A stretch of 64,000 nt of DNA from Chryseobacterium sp. GVT01B (lineage in GTDB: Bacteria; Bacteroidota; Bacteroidia; Flavobacteriales; Weeksellaceae): positions 372,001 through 436,000 of the forward strand of contig NZ_JAHXYI010000006.1 in NCBI RefSeq assembly GCF_019970045.1, read 5' to 3'. Within the stretch, counting starts at the first letter, position 1; every line of letters starts with the position of its first letter. The notes under the pieces are model-generated. The model did no database searches. It saw nothing but the letters and a program-made list of their open reading frames with translations, and was not told the origin of the DNA. Below are positions 33,799 through 44,407 of this stretch, piece after piece. The position numbers were made by a program, and so were the translations under genes.

Positions 33799-34887
33799 TT
33801 ATTTTTTGAATTCGGAAGGGGTTTGTCCAGTCACTTTTTTAAAGGTTGTATTAAAAGATGTTTTGGAATTGAATCCGGATTCGTAAGCAATCCCGAGAAT
33901 TGATAATTTACTATTTGACTCCTTCAGAAGTTTTTGGGCATATTCTACTCTGAATTCGTTCACATATTGGAAAAAATTCTTTCCAAAGCCTGTATTGATA
34001 ACATACGACAGGTGATGGGTAGAAACGGACAGCATTTCGGCCAGCCTGATCAGGTTGAGTTCACTGTCAAGATAAGGTTTCTGTGTTTCCATCAGCCTTT
34101 CAAGTGAGGTTTTAATCTTTATTAATTCATCATCAGAGATTAGCTTTCTCTTTATTTCTTCCGAATCAGAATCTTCATGGATAGAGATCAGCTCTTCTCT
34201 CTGTTTTTCTTCTAAAGGATAGATTTCTCTCTGTTTCATGGAATAATAACCCACCCAGTAGATGACAAGTAAAAAGACTGTATTAATAAAGAAATTCAGT
34301 GATTTGGGATCATAGAAAAGATTATATATCACATAGATGATATTCACAATAAGAAGTACCAGAATGATATATTCAAGCCAATTCAGATTGATTCCTTCCG
34401 TATTGGAAGAAAACTGCTGGATCTTCCGCTGGTGTTTTCTGATGGTAACGTAAGAAAGTCCGGTGTAGAACAGTGCCTGGATCAGGATCAAAATAACACT
34501 TAGATATTCAAACGGTTCTTCATACCCGAGCTTTACTAAAATAAGGCACAGCAGAAAAGCTGCGGGAAGCAACAGGAATCTAAAATCCCTGATTTTGAAG
34601 GTAAAAGAAGGATTGGTAAAGAACAGCACACTAAAGTAAAAAACAATAGGCGTGAAAAACTGAATACATCTGACGAAAAACAGGGAGTGAAACTCCACCG
34701 CCTCACCTGTGATAAGAAACAAAACCTCATCCAGCCAGAAGGTAGACCACAGAAACAGAAATATCCCAAACCAGAAATTGGCTTTACGGTTTACTTTCAA
34801 AGGATTGGCCAGCTTCAGCAGAGAAAGCAAAACCAATGAACCATAGATAAGTATCACGATGAAACTGTTTAACTCTGATGTGTTCAT
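33799..34887 (-). CDS. membrane-anchored AraC family transcriptional regulator
   Basis: 362 residues. The N-terminal 235 residues contain about seven hydrophobic helices; a charged linker (KQREEL..EDSDSEEIKRKL) leads to a C-terminal AraC/XylS helix-turn-helix (about 265-362), with LSVSTHHLSYVINTGFGKNFFQYVNEFR and SILGIAYESGFNSKTSFNTTFKKVTGQTPSEFKK. It is a Bacteroidota-type membrane-bound regulator, so it must sense at the membrane. It starts 32 bp after the rhomboid gene and may belong to that operon; the SDR operon lies just downstream, but no direct regulatory link is shown. Confidence 0.88.
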   Translation of the reverse strand: MNTSELNSFIVILIYGSLVLLSLLKLANPLKVNRKANFWFGIFLFLWSTFWLDEVLFLITGEAVEFHSLFFVRCIQFFTPIVFYFSVLFFTNPSFTFKIRDFRFLLLPAAFLLCLILVKLGYEEPFEYLSVILILIQALFYTGLSYVTIRKHQRKIQQFSSNTEGINLNWLEYIILVLLIVNIIYVIYNLFYDPKSLNFFINTVFLLVIYWVGYYSMKQREIYPLEEKQREELISIHEDSDSEEIKRKLISDDELIKIKTSLERLMETQKPYLDSELNLIRLAEMLSVSTHHLSYVINTGFGKNFFQYVNEFRVEYAQKLLKESNSKLSILGIAYESGFNSKTSFNTTFKKVTGQTPSEFKK

Positions 34888-34919
34888 TGGTTTTGATATT
34901 TTGATTAAAAATAGTCTTT

Positions 34920-35573
34920 TTATCCTATTCGTTTCCTTACAAAAATTTCATATCCCAGATAAATTAATGGAAGCGACATGATTCCTATATAAATTCCGTT
35001 TTGCATGGCATGTTCCGGTGCATTTATCACAGCATATATTAATCCCAGAAAAGCTCCTCCCAAATGAGCAGCATGTCCGATATTATCATGTGCTCTCGGA
35101 TTCAGCATCATATAGACAGAATAACCAAAATAGATCAGCCCGAAAATGTATCCGGGAATGCCGATAGGAATAAAGAAAAGATAGATTTTGAGATCAGGAA
35201 TAAGTGCTATGGAAGCAAAAAGAATTCCTGAAACACCACCACTCGCTCCAACGGCAGAATACCAGGGTTGCTTTTGATATATGTATAATGATAAGAAGTT
35301 GCCCAGCAATATTGCTCCCAGATATACAATGATAAATCCAATATTCCCAAAGCCCTGAATAACAATAGGCGCAAAGAAATATAATGTCAGCATATTGAAT
35401 ACCAGATGCATGATATCAGCATGTAAAAATCCTGATGAAAGCAAACGAATATATTCTTTTTTATGAAGAATAGCACCAACACTAAATTTATATTTTTCAG
35501 TAATGGCAGGATTATTAAAAGCTATAAAACTTATAATAGCCGTAATGGCAATAAATAATATTAAAATATTCAT
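34920..35573 (-). CDS. rhomboid family intramembrane serine protease
   Basis: 217 residues with six transmembrane helices. The catalytic serine is S111 in the GASGG motif, and the histidine is H170 in HAAHLGGAFLG. Cleaves substrates within the membrane; the substrates are not predictable. It follows parC by 5 bp on the same strand and is probably co-transcribed with it. There is no extra domain. Confidence 0.92.
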   Translation of the reverse strand: MNILILFIAITAIISFIAFNNPAITEKYKFSVGAILHKKEYIRLLSSGFLHADIMHLVFNMLTLYFFAPIVIQGFGNIGFIIVYLGAILLGNFLSLYIYQKQPWYSAVGASGGVSGILFASIALIPDLKIYLFFIPIGIPGYIFGLIYFGYSVYMMLNPRAHDNIGHAAHLGGAFLGLIYAVINAPEHAMQNGIYIGIMSLPLIYLGYEIFVRKRIG

Positions 35574-35578
35574 TTTTT

Positions 35579-38164
35579 TTAATTTTCAGGTTCGTCACCT
35601 TGAAACAGATCACCAATAACTCCTCCGTCTTCGTCAGTATCTCCTGTTGATTCAGGTTCTTCATATACTTCAGGTTCTTCTTCTACAGGTTCAGGAATGG
35701 TAATATTGATTGCTTTTACTTTAAACTTTGTAAACTGATTCCCGATTGCTTTTATTCCTTTTACGGCAATAAATTCATCAATGTTTATCGTTTCAGCTTC
35801 ACGTTCTTTCCCTTTATCTTTCGCAAAAATAATTTCTGCAGTCACATCATTGGCAACAATTACATTTTCAATGAATGATTTCGGGTGTTCAGACGGCATA
35901 AAAGTCTGTACATTTACTGTATTTTCCAGTAAAAATCTCTTGATGAAGTAAATATCTTTTTCTCCATCATAATAAATACAGGTAATAGGCTGTGCCGGTC
36001 TCCATTTTTCCAATACCAGATATTCATCATCGAAACGGTTACCAAGATCAAAAGACACCAGTTTTACTTCTCCGTTTGTGTTGATGGTCAAAATCTTGTC
36101 ATCTCCTTTGAAACTTCCCAGTAATGTTCCTCTTACATCGGCATTCAGTCTTCTTACGGTATCGTCAAACCAGATTTTTCTAGGTGCAAGGGTAGAAACT
36201 CCTTCTTCCTTCATATCAACTTTCTTTACCGCATATTTTGTTACCAGATTTCCTTTGGAATCACGCCCTTTGATGGCAAGTTCGGAAAAATTAATTTCCA
36301 TTTTGTTTTTCCTGATTCTAGGATTTGGTTTTAAAAGTACTGTTACGGTTTCTGCTTCTCCATTAGGATTTGCCGAAAAATACAGTGTTTCGGAACCTTT
36401 TTTATCTGAAGCTAACGGATAATCTGTATTTCTTGTCACTCCGGTTACAGAGAAACGTTTCATATAATATGGTCCTTCTCTTCCCTCGCGGTAGATCATA
36501 TTATACACAGTTCTTTTATCGTTTTTCTTCCATATGGCAACGTGTAAGATATCTTTTCCAACAAACGTTTTTGCCTCTACTTTCACCACTTTCATGCTTC
36601 CGTCTTTTCTGAAAATGATGATATCATCAATGTCAGAACAGTCGAACAGATACTGGTCTTTCTTCAGGGATGTTCCGATAAAGCCTTCTTCAAAATTGGC
36701 ATAGAATTTTTCATTAGCTACCGCTACTTTTGTGGCATCAATGGTATCAAAAATTCTAAGTTCTGTCTTTCTCTGCTTGTCTTTACCGTACTTTTTCTGA
36801 ATATTTAAATAATAATCGATGGCATACGCAATCAGGTTGGCCAGGTGGTATTTCACCTGTTCTATTTTGCCTTCCAGTGATGCTATATTTTCTTTAAATT
36901 TATCTAAATCGAATCTTGAAATTCTCTTGATCCGGATTTCGGTCAGTTTTAAAATATCTTCTTCTGTAACAGCTCTTAAAAGATGTTTGGTATGTGGTTT
37001 TAATCCTGCATCAATGGTCTTTAGCACATCTTCCCAGGTTTTCACCTCTTCAATATCGTGGTAGATTCTATTTTCAATAAAAATTCTTTCCAGTGACGAG
37101 AAATGCCAGCTTTCCTGAAGTTCGTGAAGCTCAATTTCAAGTTCTTTCTTCAATAATGACACCGTGTGATCTGTATTCATTTTCAGAATATCGGAAACAT
37201 TCATGAACATAGGTTTGTCACCTACAATCACACAGGCATTCGGAGAAATTGTCACCTGGCAGTCTGTGAATGCATACAGAGCGTCAATTGTCTTATCCGG
37301 AGAAACATCATTATGAATATGGATCAGGATTTCTACTTTATCTGAAGTATTATCCTCAATCTTTTTAATTTTGATCTTCCCTTTCTCATTGGCTTTTAAG
37401 ATAGAATCAATAAGATCAGTCGTCGTTTTCGAGTAAGGAAGCTCGGAGATCACCAATGTATGCTTATCAGTTTGCGTGATTTTGGCTCTGGCTCTCACTT
37501 TCCCTCCTCTGTGGCCGTCATTATATTCTGAAACATCCAGATAACCGGCTGTTAAAAAGTCCGGATACAGTTCAAATCTCTTTCCTTTAAGATAAGCTAC
37601 CGACGCGTTGATAAGCTCATTGAAGTTATGCGGAAGTATTTTTGTGGAAAGTCCTACCCCAATACCTTCTACTCCCTGTGCAAGAAGCAAAGGAAATTTT
37701 ACCGGCAGGTCGATAGGTTCATTATTTCTCCCGTCGTAAGATTTGGTCCATTCTGTAGTTTTAGGATTAAAGACTACCTCCAATGCAAAAGGAGTCAGTC
37801 TTGCTTCAATATACCTTGCAGCTGCGGCAGAGTCTCCTGTATAAATATTTCCCCAGTTTCCCTGAGTATCTATCAGTAGTTCTTTCTGCCCTACCTGTAC
37901 CATAGCATCTGTAATGGAAGCGTCTCCGTGTGGATGGTATTTCATGGTATTTCCCACGATGTTCGCTACTTTATTGTAACGGCCGTCTTCCAGTTCCCGC
38001 ATAGAGTGCATAATTCTTCGCTGAACGGGTTTTAAACCGTCATACACCGAAGGGATTGCTCTGTCCAAAATTACATAGGAAGCATAATCCAGAAACCAGT
38101 CTTTGTACAGACCGGAAACCTTCTTTAAACTTTCACCCTCATGCGAATATTCTTCTGTCGTCAT
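35579..38164 (-). CDS. parC: DNA topoisomerase IV subunit A
   Basis: Type IIA topoisomerase A subunit, 861 residues. The catalytic tyrosine is Y118 in AAARYIEARLT, and the QRDR-like segment is HPHGDASITDA (78-88). An acidic C-terminal tail (PVEEEPEVYEEPESTGDTDEDGG) follows a beta-pinwheel-like domain. It pairs with parE on the same strand, so topoisomerase IV is more likely than gyrase. The residue at the position of ParC Ser80 is an alanine (A82) and that of Glu84 is Asp (D86). Operon: parE, membrane protein, parC, rhomboid. Confidence 0.92.
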   Translation of the reverse strand: MTTEEYSHEGESLKKVSGLYKDWFLDYASYVILDRAIPSVYDGLKPVQRRIMHSMRELEDGRYNKVANIVGNTMKYHPHGDASITDAMVQVGQKELLIDTQGNWGNIYTGDSAAAARYIEARLTPFALEVVFNPKTTEWTKSYDGRNNEPIDLPVKFPLLLAQGVEGIGVGLSTKILPHNFNELINASVAYLKGKRFELYPDFLTAGYLDVSEYNDGHRGGKVRARAKITQTDKHTLVISELPYSKTTTDLIDSILKANEKGKIKIKKIEDNTSDKVEILIHIHNDVSPDKTIDALYAFTDCQVTISPNACVIVGDKPMFMNVSDILKMNTDHTVSLLKKELEIELHELQESWHFSSLERIFIENRIYHDIEEVKTWEDVLKTIDAGLKPHTKHLLRAVTEEDILKLTEIRIKRISRFDLDKFKENIASLEGKIEQVKYHLANLIAYAIDYYLNIQKKYGKDKQRKTELRIFDTIDATKVAVANEKFYANFEEGFIGTSLKKDQYLFDCSDIDDIIIFRKDGSMKVVKVEAKTFVGKDILHVAIWKKNDKRTVYNMIYREGREGPYYMKRFSVTGVTRNTDYPLASDKKGSETLYFSANPNGEAETVTVLLKPNPRIRKNKMEINFSELAIKGRDSKGNLVTKYAVKKVDMKEEGVSTLAPRKIWFDDTVRRLNADVRGTLLGSFKGDDKILTINTNGEVKLVSFDLGNRFDDEYLVLEKWRPAQPITCIYYDGEKDIYFIKRFLLENTVNVQTFMPSEHPKSFIENVIVANDVTAEIIFAKDKGKEREAETINIDEFIAVKGIKAIGNQFTKFKVKAINITIPEPVEEEPEVYEEPESTGDTDEDGGVIGDLFQGDEPEN

Positions 38165-38648
38165 CTGTTTTTCTGTCTTTTTTCTCTTTATTAGCTTTTA
38201 CTACTTTGTTCAGAGAGAGTTTTAAATCGTTTACTTCTTTTCTGTTCAAATAAGAGATCTGATACTTCAGTGTAGTAGATCCATTATTCTTACTTGAAAC
38301 GGTGACGTATAGTCTTTTGATAAATAAAATACTGACTACATCATATTTTATCAGCTTATATTTTGGAAATTCATCGTGAAGAGGCTTCTCTAAAAAAGGA
38401 ATAATATTCCTGTTTTTAAAGTTCAGAGCTTCTCCATCGCTGTCATATTCAAAAATCTGCCGTCCGCAAATATAAAAGATAATCAGCAATACAATAGGAA
38501 CAATAATCAGCAAATAACTTTCATCATCCAGTGCATTAAATCTATATTTATTAGCGATAAATGCAATTACTCCAAGTACCAATATCATAAGAAGAAGGGT
38601 GCTCAAAAAGTTATAAACTGATGCTTTATTACGGTTACTTAGTCTCAT
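38139..38648 (-). CDS. small membrane protein of unknown function between parE and parC
   Basis: 169 residues. Two transmembrane segments (about 16-38 and 46-64) lie near the N terminus, followed by a soluble domain of about 100 residues that ends in a basic tail (KVVKANKEKKDRKTDDDRR). I recognise no family. Its 3' end overlaps the parC start by 26 bp, so translation is probably coupled to the topoisomerase gene. No evidence links it to DNA topology. Confidence 0.75.
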   Translation of the reverse strand: MRLSNRNKASVYNFLSTLLLMILVLGVIAFIANKYRFNALDDESYLLIIVPIVLLIIFYICGRQIFEYDSDGEALNFKNRNIIPFLEKPLHDEFPKYKLIKYDVVSILFIKRLYVTVSSKNNGSTTLKYQISYLNRKEVNDLKLSLNKVVKANKEKKDRKTDDDRRIFA

Positions 38649-38747
38649 TTGATTTTTTTTGTTGTAAGTTTCCTAATCTCTTACTTCAAAATGTGTTTTT
38701 TTTAAAACCTCTGCATCGTTCTCAAGGATAGTTTTAATATATAATTT

Positions 38748-40634
38748 TTAGTTTTCTACTTCATCCAGAATTTCTTTTTTAGCAATATCAGTATCATCTT
38801 CTACAACCAGGTTTTCCAGAATAAAAGTCTGTCTGTCCGGAGTATTTTTTCCCATATAAAACTCCAGAAGCTGTTCAATGGTCTGATCTTTTCCTAACAC
38901 CACAGGTTCCAATCTGATATCCTGACCTATAAAGTGCTTGAATTCATCCGGAGAAATTTCTCCCAATCCTTTAAATCGTGTGATTTCAGGATTTTTTCCC
39001 AGATCATTTAATGCTTTTACTCTTTCGGCTTCTGAATAACAGTATCGTGTTTCTTTCTTATTTCTTACCCTGAATAAAGGGGTCTGAAGAATATAAAGGT
39101 GTCCGTTTTTAATCAGATCAGGGAAGAACTGCAGGAAGAAAGTAATCATCAGCAAACGGATGTGCATCCCATCCACATCGGCATCGGTCGCAATAATCAC
39201 CTGATTATACCTCAGGTCTTCCAGACTTTCTTCAATATTTAAAGCAGCCTGAAGAAGGTTAAATTCTTCATTTTCGTACACCACCTTCTTCGTAAGACCA
39301 TAGCAGTTTAATGGTTTCCCTTTCAGTGAGAATACAGCTTGAGTTTCCACATCTCTGGACTTTGTGATAGATCCTGATGCAGAATCTCCCTCCGTAATGA
39401 AGATCTGAGTATCTCCTTTTCTTTCGGCTTTCTGATCATTATAATGTTGTCTGCAGTCACGAAGTTTTTTATTGTGAAGAGAGACTTTTTTAGCTCTTTC
39501 TCTAGCCAGTTTCTGGATTCCGGAAAGTTCTTTTCTTTCTCTCTCGGAAATCAATATTTTCCTTTGGATCGCTTCCGCAATTTCCGGGTTTTTGTGTAAG
39601 AAGTTATCCAGTTTGCTTTTTAAGAAATCAATGATGAATGTTCTTACGGTAGGTCCATTTGGTCCCATATCATTAGATCCTAATTTTGTTTTGGTCTGCG
39701 ATTCAAAAACCGGTTCTTCTACATTGATGGAAATAGCGGCAATGATAGATTTTCTGATATCGGAAGCTTCAAAACTTTTATTAAAAAACTCACGGATCGT
39801 CTTCACATAAGCTTCACGGAATGCATTAAGGTGAGTTCCACCCTGCGTGGTATTCTGTCCGTTTACGAATGAGAAATAGGTTTCCATCTGAGATTTGTCC
39901 GTATGGGTGATTGCCACTTCAATATCATCATCTTTCAAATGAACGATAGGATAAAGTGTCTCACTTTCCAGTTCTTCTTCAAGGAGATCTTTAAGACCAT
40001 TTTCAGAAAAATAGGTTTCTCCGTTGAAAAGGATTTTTAATCCCGGATTCAGGTATGCATAATTCCGGAGCATTCTTTCGATATACTCTTTTCTGTATTT
40101 GAAATGCAGGAATATATCACCATCCGGAATAAAAGAAATTTCAGTACCGTTTCTGTCTGAGGTCTCTTTTTCTTCAAAGTTTTCTTTGATAAGTCCCTGA
40201 GAGAATTCTGCAGCTTTCATTTTCCCGTCGCGGAAAGAACGTACTCTGAAATACTCAGAGAGTGCATTTACCGCTTTGGTACCTACTCCATTCAACCCTA
40301 CAGATTTTTTAAACGCTTTACTGTCGTACTTACCTCCGGTATTCATTTTGGAAACAGCATCTACTACTTTTCCCAATGGGATTCCACGTCCAAAGTCACG
40401 AATTGTAACTTTACCGTCATCCACTTTTATTTCGATTCTTTTTCCTGATTTCATCCTGAACTCATCAATAGAGTTATCCAGGATTTCTTTAAGCAGAATA
40501 TAAATACCGTCATCAGCGGAAGACCCATCACCAAGCTTCCCGATGTACATGCCGGGGCGCAGACGGATGTGTTCCTGCCAATCGAGGGTTCTGATATTAT
40601 CTTCTGAATAGGTTGGATTTATTTCTTGTGACAT
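38748..40634 (-). CDS. parE: DNA topoisomerase IV subunit B
   Basis: ATPase subunit of topoisomerase IV, 628 residues from the ATG at 40634 ([19 protein letters not shown]), chosen over an upstream codon because two -7 boxes lie in the intervening segment. GHKL ATPase signatures: [15 protein letters not shown] and [14 protein letters not shown]; the TOPRIM domain shows TEGDSASGS and the DADVDGMHI acidic motif, followed by the C-terminal RFKGLGE segment. Partner parC lies downstream after the small membrane protein gene. Confidence 0.93.
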   Translation of the reverse strand: MSQEINPTYSEDNIRTLDWQEHIRLRPGMYIGKLGDGSSADDGIYILLKEILDNSIDEFRMKSGKRIEIKVDDGKVTIRDFGRGIPLGKVVDAVSKMNTGGKYDSKAFKKSVGLNGVGTKAVNALSEYFRVRSFRDGKMKAAEFSQGLIKENFEEKETSDRNGTEISFIPDGDIFLHFKYRKEYIERMLRNYAYLNPGLKILFNGETYFSENGLKDLLEEELESETLYPIVHLKDDDIEVAITHTDKSQMETYFSFVNGQNTTQGGTHLNAFREAYVKTIREFFNKSFEASDIRKSIIAAISINVEEPVFESQTKTKLGSNDMGPNGPTVRTFIIDFLKSKLDNFLHKNPEIAEAIQRKILISERERKELSGIQKLARERAKKVSLHNKKLRDCRQHYNDQKAERKGDTQIFITEGDSASGSITKSRDVETQAVFSLKGKPLNCYGLTKKVVYENEEFNLLQAALNIEESLEDLRYNQVIIATDADVDGMHIRLLMITFFLQFFPDLIKNGHLYILQTPLFRVRNKKETRYCYSEAERVKALNDLGKNPEITRFKGLGEISPDEFKHFIGQDIRLEPVVLGKDQTIEQLLEFYMGKNTPDRQTFILENLVVEDDTDIAKKEILDEVEN

Positions 40635-40646
40635 ATATGATTTCAG

Positions 40647-40662
40647 CAAACATACAAAAATA
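40647..40662 (-). promoter_or_regulatory. two abutting -7 boxes upstream of parE
   Basis: On the minus strand TATTTTTG (40662-40655) is directly followed by TATGTTTG (40654-40647). Both match TAnnTTTG; either or both may be used. The parE ATG is 12 bp further on. Confidence 0.5.
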
Positions 40663-40690
40663 CGAAATTGTATAAAATTATCCGAATTTT

Positions 40691-40698
40691 TAAGTTTG
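40691..40698 (+). promoter_or_regulatory. -7 box of the sensor kinase/LytTR operon
   Basis: TAAGTTTG, exact consensus, 60 bp before the chosen ATG. It overlaps the frame's first possible codon and so rules out the most upstream start. Confidence 0.55.
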
Positions 40699-40758
40699 TT
40701 TTTTTTTAAGATTTTTCCTGAAATATTGCAGTATTATCAACCAAATTACATAATTTAC

Positions 40759-43713
40759 ATGATTATTCTACTGAATGTGAAAAAAACAACAATCTACTGT
40801 TTATTTTCTTTCATCATACTCGCTGTTTCATTTTGTAATGCTCAAATTCCGGGCATGGTACATTATCATGAAGGAGACGGGCTCAACAGCTCTTATACTT
40901 ACGGACTTAGTCAGGATGAAGACGGGTTCATTTATGTGGGAAGTGACAATGGTTTTTTCAGGTTTGACGGAACAGAGTTCAAGCAGTTCGGAAGTAAAAA
41001 CGGATTAAAGAACATTGAGATTCTGAATAGCTTCTCAATTCCCGGCAACGGAATGTTTATTATTTCTTTCCTTAATGATTTCGCTTATCTGAAAAAAGGT
41101 AAAATCATCAATTCAGACCGCAATCCGGAGTTGAAAAAAATAAAATTTAATTATACTACTCTCAGTCACATCAACGGAAACACACTCTATCTGTATGAGG
41201 GTGATAATCCCAAAAATATATTGGTTTACAAAAACGAAAAAATCACAACAATACCTCTTTTTCTTAATCAGGATACGTCGGATTCTTATTTTGCTTTCGA
41301 CTTGAATATGGCAAACGGACTTCTTTATATTTCAAATAAAGATAAAAAGAAGAATATAGAAGTCTACAATATTTTCACCCGAAAAAAAACAATCTGCAAT
41401 ATTTCGATCGAAAAAAATGCAATGGTAACAAGGAAGGGTGATTTTTTTATTGTAAAAAACGGAAGAACGATTGATGTATATAAAGTCTACCATGAGTCCC
41501 GTTTTAAAAAAATTGCATCCTATAAAGCTTCCGAAAACATACATCGTCTGGCCTTTGATAAAAACTCCCGGATCTGGGCCTGTCTTGAAAATGGGGGCGT
41601 TCTGTATTTCAAGAATTCTTTCACCGAAGAAAAAGGTTTATCAGATCCTGTCAGATTGATGGATGGCTACATTATCAATGATGTCTTCGCCGATACGGAT
41701 AACAATCTTTGGTTTTCTACCAGAAACAACGGTCTTTTTTTTATTTCGGACCTGTTTTTCAGAAATTACATTCATTTTCCTGTTAAGAACAACTCATCCC
41801 ATATTAAGGCTATTACTAAAAACGGAAACCGAATTTATCTCGGCTATAATGAAGGCAAAGGCGGCATTTATCATAATGGAGTCATCACTGATATTCATTT
41901 GGGAGGAAATTCACAAATGGAAAACAAAGCCATTTTTTCTGATGGAAATACTATTATTTTCGGGCTTACCAGAAATCCTCTTCTGTATAATACTAAAACG
42001 GGAGAAAAACGTGTTCTACAAGGAAAGGTTATTAAAAATATGGTACCTTATACCTCAGGATCTGTGCTTTTCTGTACTTTAGAAGGTCTTATTGCCTATA
42101 ATTATCATACAAAATCCTATAAAAAGCTGATGATGGGTGACCGAATTTATACAGCGCTACCTTATAACAAAGACAGCATCTTTGCCGGAACATTTAAAGA
42201 CCTCTATAAACTGAATGCCGCTACACAAAAGAAAAAGCTGTTTCTGGAAGGATATTATTTTACAGATATTAAGAAACTTAGTCAGAATCTTTATGCAGGT
42301 GCTACCAATCTTAACGGAATCATTTTGTTTAATAATTCCAGAATAATCAAAAAAATTACGGAAAGTGATGGTCTTCCGACAAGACAGATCAAAAGAATAG
42401 AAATAGAAAATGAAAAAGTTTTTTGGGTGAGTACCAATTATGGTCTTAGCAGAATTGAGTTTAAAGATAAAAAATTAAAAATCAACAACTTCACCCATAT
42501 AGATGGGCTTCCTTCAAATGTTGTATCAGGATGTGTAATTTCCGGAGATACCGTTTATGCAGGTACCTCAAAAGGTCTGGGCATTCTTTCCATTAAAAAT
42601 CTGTTGAGCCAGCAGGAATCTGTCCGTAAAAAAGTAATCATTAATTCCGTAAAGATCGGGAATAATTATTTTTTTGATCTTGACAAACCGCTAGCGGGCA
42701 AAACTCCGGATAACAACCTGACCTTTAATGTAAGTTTCCCGGATTTTGCTTCACAGGGGAAAATCAGTTACCGATACAAAATTGAAGGGCTAAGTGAAGA
42801 CTGGCAATCCGGCAGTTCCCCGAATATTACTTTCAACTCTATTCCTCCCGGAGATTATACTTTTAAAATTTTCGGATTGGGTTACAATGGGAGAAAGTCT
42901 TATGCTTCTACTGATTTGCATTTTGAGATTAAGCCTGCCTTCTGGCAAACGTGGTGGTTTAAACTGCTTCTTGTCCTCATTGGAGCTACCGCATTATCTA
43001 TGCTGATCGCATTTTACTTTCAGAAAAAAAGAAATAAAAAACTGGAGACTTTATATTATGAAAAGAAAATTGCAGAGCTGGAACTTCAGGCCATTAAAGC
43101 ACAGATCAACCCTCATTTTATTTACAATTGTCTCAATTCCATTCATTTTTTACTGTATAAAAAAGATTATAGTGAAGCGGAGAACTATCTTAATACCTTT
43201 TCTGTAATGATCCGGAAAACACTTCATTATTCCGAAAAAACCTTTATGCCCATAAAAGAAGAAGCAGAATACTTATCCTTATACCTGAATATGGAAAAAC
43301 TGCGTCTGAAAGATCTTTTTGATTATAAAATTTCCGTTTCTGAAAATGTAAATGAAAGCTGGACCGTTCCTTCACTCCTCATTCAGCCTTTTGTAGAGAA
43401 TGCTATAAAACACGGTGTAGCGAATCTTCAGGGCAGAAAAGGAAACATTGAAGTGCTGTTTCAACATACAGGAACATCGCTCTGTGTGATTATTGAAGAC
43501 AATGGTACAGGCATTGGAAAGAACAACCATTCCAAAGCGGATTCTTTTGGAGTAAAATTATCTGAAAAGAGAATTGAAACATTCAGACAACTTTTTGCTA
43601 CTAATATCATATTGGAAATAACCGATCTTCAGGAGAAAGAAAAGAGACCGGGAACACAAATCACACTTTATATCACACCTTATGAAAACCAAAATACAGG
43701 CATGCATCATTGA
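40759..43713 (+). CDS. two-component propeller sensor histidine kinase (LytS-type)
   Basis: 984 residues from the ATG at 40759; a GTG at 40777 is an alternative that would fit a shorter signal peptide (KKTTIYCLFSFIILAVSFCNA). The periplasmic part is a beta-propeller sensor (repeats with GLSQDEDGFIYVGSDNG and IWACLENGGVLYF) and a Y_Y_Y domain (SYRYKIEGLSEDWQSG..PGDYTFKIFG). A transmembrane helix (about 745-770) leads to a cytoplasmic His_kinase domain with the autophosphorylated histidine in QINPHFIYNCLNS and an ATPase N box (QPFVENAIKHG). It overlaps its LytTR partner by 32 bp. Similar sensors respond to polysaccharides; the ligand is unknown. Confidence 0.92.
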   Translation: MIILLNVKKTTIYCLFSFIILAVSFCNAQIPGMVHYHEGDGLNSSYTYGLSQDEDGFIYVGSDNGFFRFDGTEFKQFGSKNGLKNIEILNSFSIPGNGMFIISFLNDFAYLKKGKIINSDRNPELKKIKFNYTTLSHINGNTLYLYEGDNPKNILVYKNEKITTIPLFLNQDTSDSYFAFDLNMANGLLYISNKDKKKNIEVYNIFTRKKTICNISIEKNAMVTRKGDFFIVKNGRTIDVYKVYHESRFKKIASYKASENIHRLAFDKNSRIWACLENGGVLYFKNSFTEEKGLSDPVRLMDGYIINDVFADTDNNLWFSTRNNGLFFISDLFFRNYIHFPVKNNSSHIKAITKNGNRIYLGYNEGKGGIYHNGVITDIHLGGNSQMENKAIFSDGNTIIFGLTRNPLLYNTKTGEKRVLQGKVIKNMVPYTSGSVLFCTLEGLIAYNYHTKSYKKLMMGDRIYTALPYNKDSIFAGTFKDLYKLNAATQKKKLFLEGYYFTDIKKLSQNLYAGATNLNGIILFNNSRIIKKITESDGLPTRQIKRIEIENEKVFWVSTNYGLSRIEFKDKKLKINNFTHIDGLPSNVVSGCVISGDTVYAGTSKGLGILSIKNLLSQQESVRKKVIINSVKIGNNYFFDLDKPLAGKTPDNNLTFNVSFPDFASQGKISYRYKIEGLSEDWQSGSSPNITFNSIPPGDYTFKIFGLGYNGRKSYASTDLHFEIKPAFWQTWWFKLLLVLIGATALSMLIAFYFQKKRNKKLETLYYEKKIAELELQAIKAQINPHFIYNCLNSIHFLLYKKDYSEAENYLNTFSVMIRKTLHYSEKTFMPIKEEAEYLSLYLNMEKLRLKDLFDYKISVSENVNESWTVPSLLIQPFVENAIKHGVANLQGRKGNIEVLFQHTGTSLCVIIEDNGTGIGKNNHSKADSFGVKLSEKRIETFRQLFATNIILEITDLQEKEKRPGTQITLYITPYENQNTGMHH

Positions 43714-44407
43714 TGACGAGCAGGACGGAAGAGATTATATTTCCCTTCTGCTGGAGAATGAATTTCCGGAAATTGAGAACATCCACCAGGCAGCCAGTGT
43801 AGAGGATGCTTATATTTATCTTTCCAAAAACTCACCTGATATTCTTTTTCTTGATGTTCAGCTGAAAGATGGAACCGCATTTGATCTTCTTTCAAAGTTC
43901 AGAGAAGTTGACTCAAAAATTATTTTCATTACAGCTTTTGAGAATTTTGCGATTCAGGCCATTAAAAACGGAGCAGCCGATTATCTTTTGAAGCCTATAA
44001 AAAAAATGGAGTTTATTATTGCTGTGAATAAAGTTCTGGAGAACATCAGAAAAGGTAAAAATACGGTAAGTCTTCAAAATAATAAGATCAACCTTCCAAC
44101 ACTACAGGGTTTTAAACTCACAGATATCAGTGACATTATTCGCTGTGAGGCAGATTCCAGCTATACCACATTTTATTTCACAGATAAGACCAAGATAATT
44201 GTCTCCAAAACACTCCACGAATTTGAAGAACAGCTTTCAAAATATAGTTTTTTCAGAATCCATCATAAACACCTGATCAACCTGTCTCATCTTAAAGAAT
44301 ACATCAAAGGAAAAGGCGGCCAGGTAGTGATGGCAGACCATTCTGTACTGGATGTTTCTGTCCGCAAAAAAAATGATTTCCTTCACCGCATAGGATATCT
44401 GGATTAA
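43682..44407 (+). CDS. LytTR-type response regulator
   Basis: 241 residues. A receiver domain (1-120) has the phospho-acceptor D58 in ILFLDVQLKDG and the conserved lysine in DYLLKPIKK; a LytTR DNA-binding domain occupies about 140-241 (SDIIRCEADSSYTTFYF..FFRIHHKHLINLSHLKEY). The start lies within the sensor kinase gene (32-bp overlap), so the pair is translationally coupled. A T9SS-sorted protein gene follows 207 bp downstream and is a plausible but unproven target. Confidence 0.93.
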   Translation: MKTKIQACIIDDEQDGRDYISLLLENEFPEIENIHQAASVEDAYIYLSKNSPDILFLDVQLKDGTAFDLLSKFREVDSKIIFITAFENFAIQAIKNGAADYLLKPIKKMEFIIAVNKVLENIRKGKNTVSLQNNKINLPTLQGFKLTDISDIIRCEADSSYTTFYFTDKTKIIVSKTLHEFEEQLSKYSFFRIHHKHLINLSHLKEYIKGKGGQVVMADHSVLDVSVRKKNDFLHRIGYLD

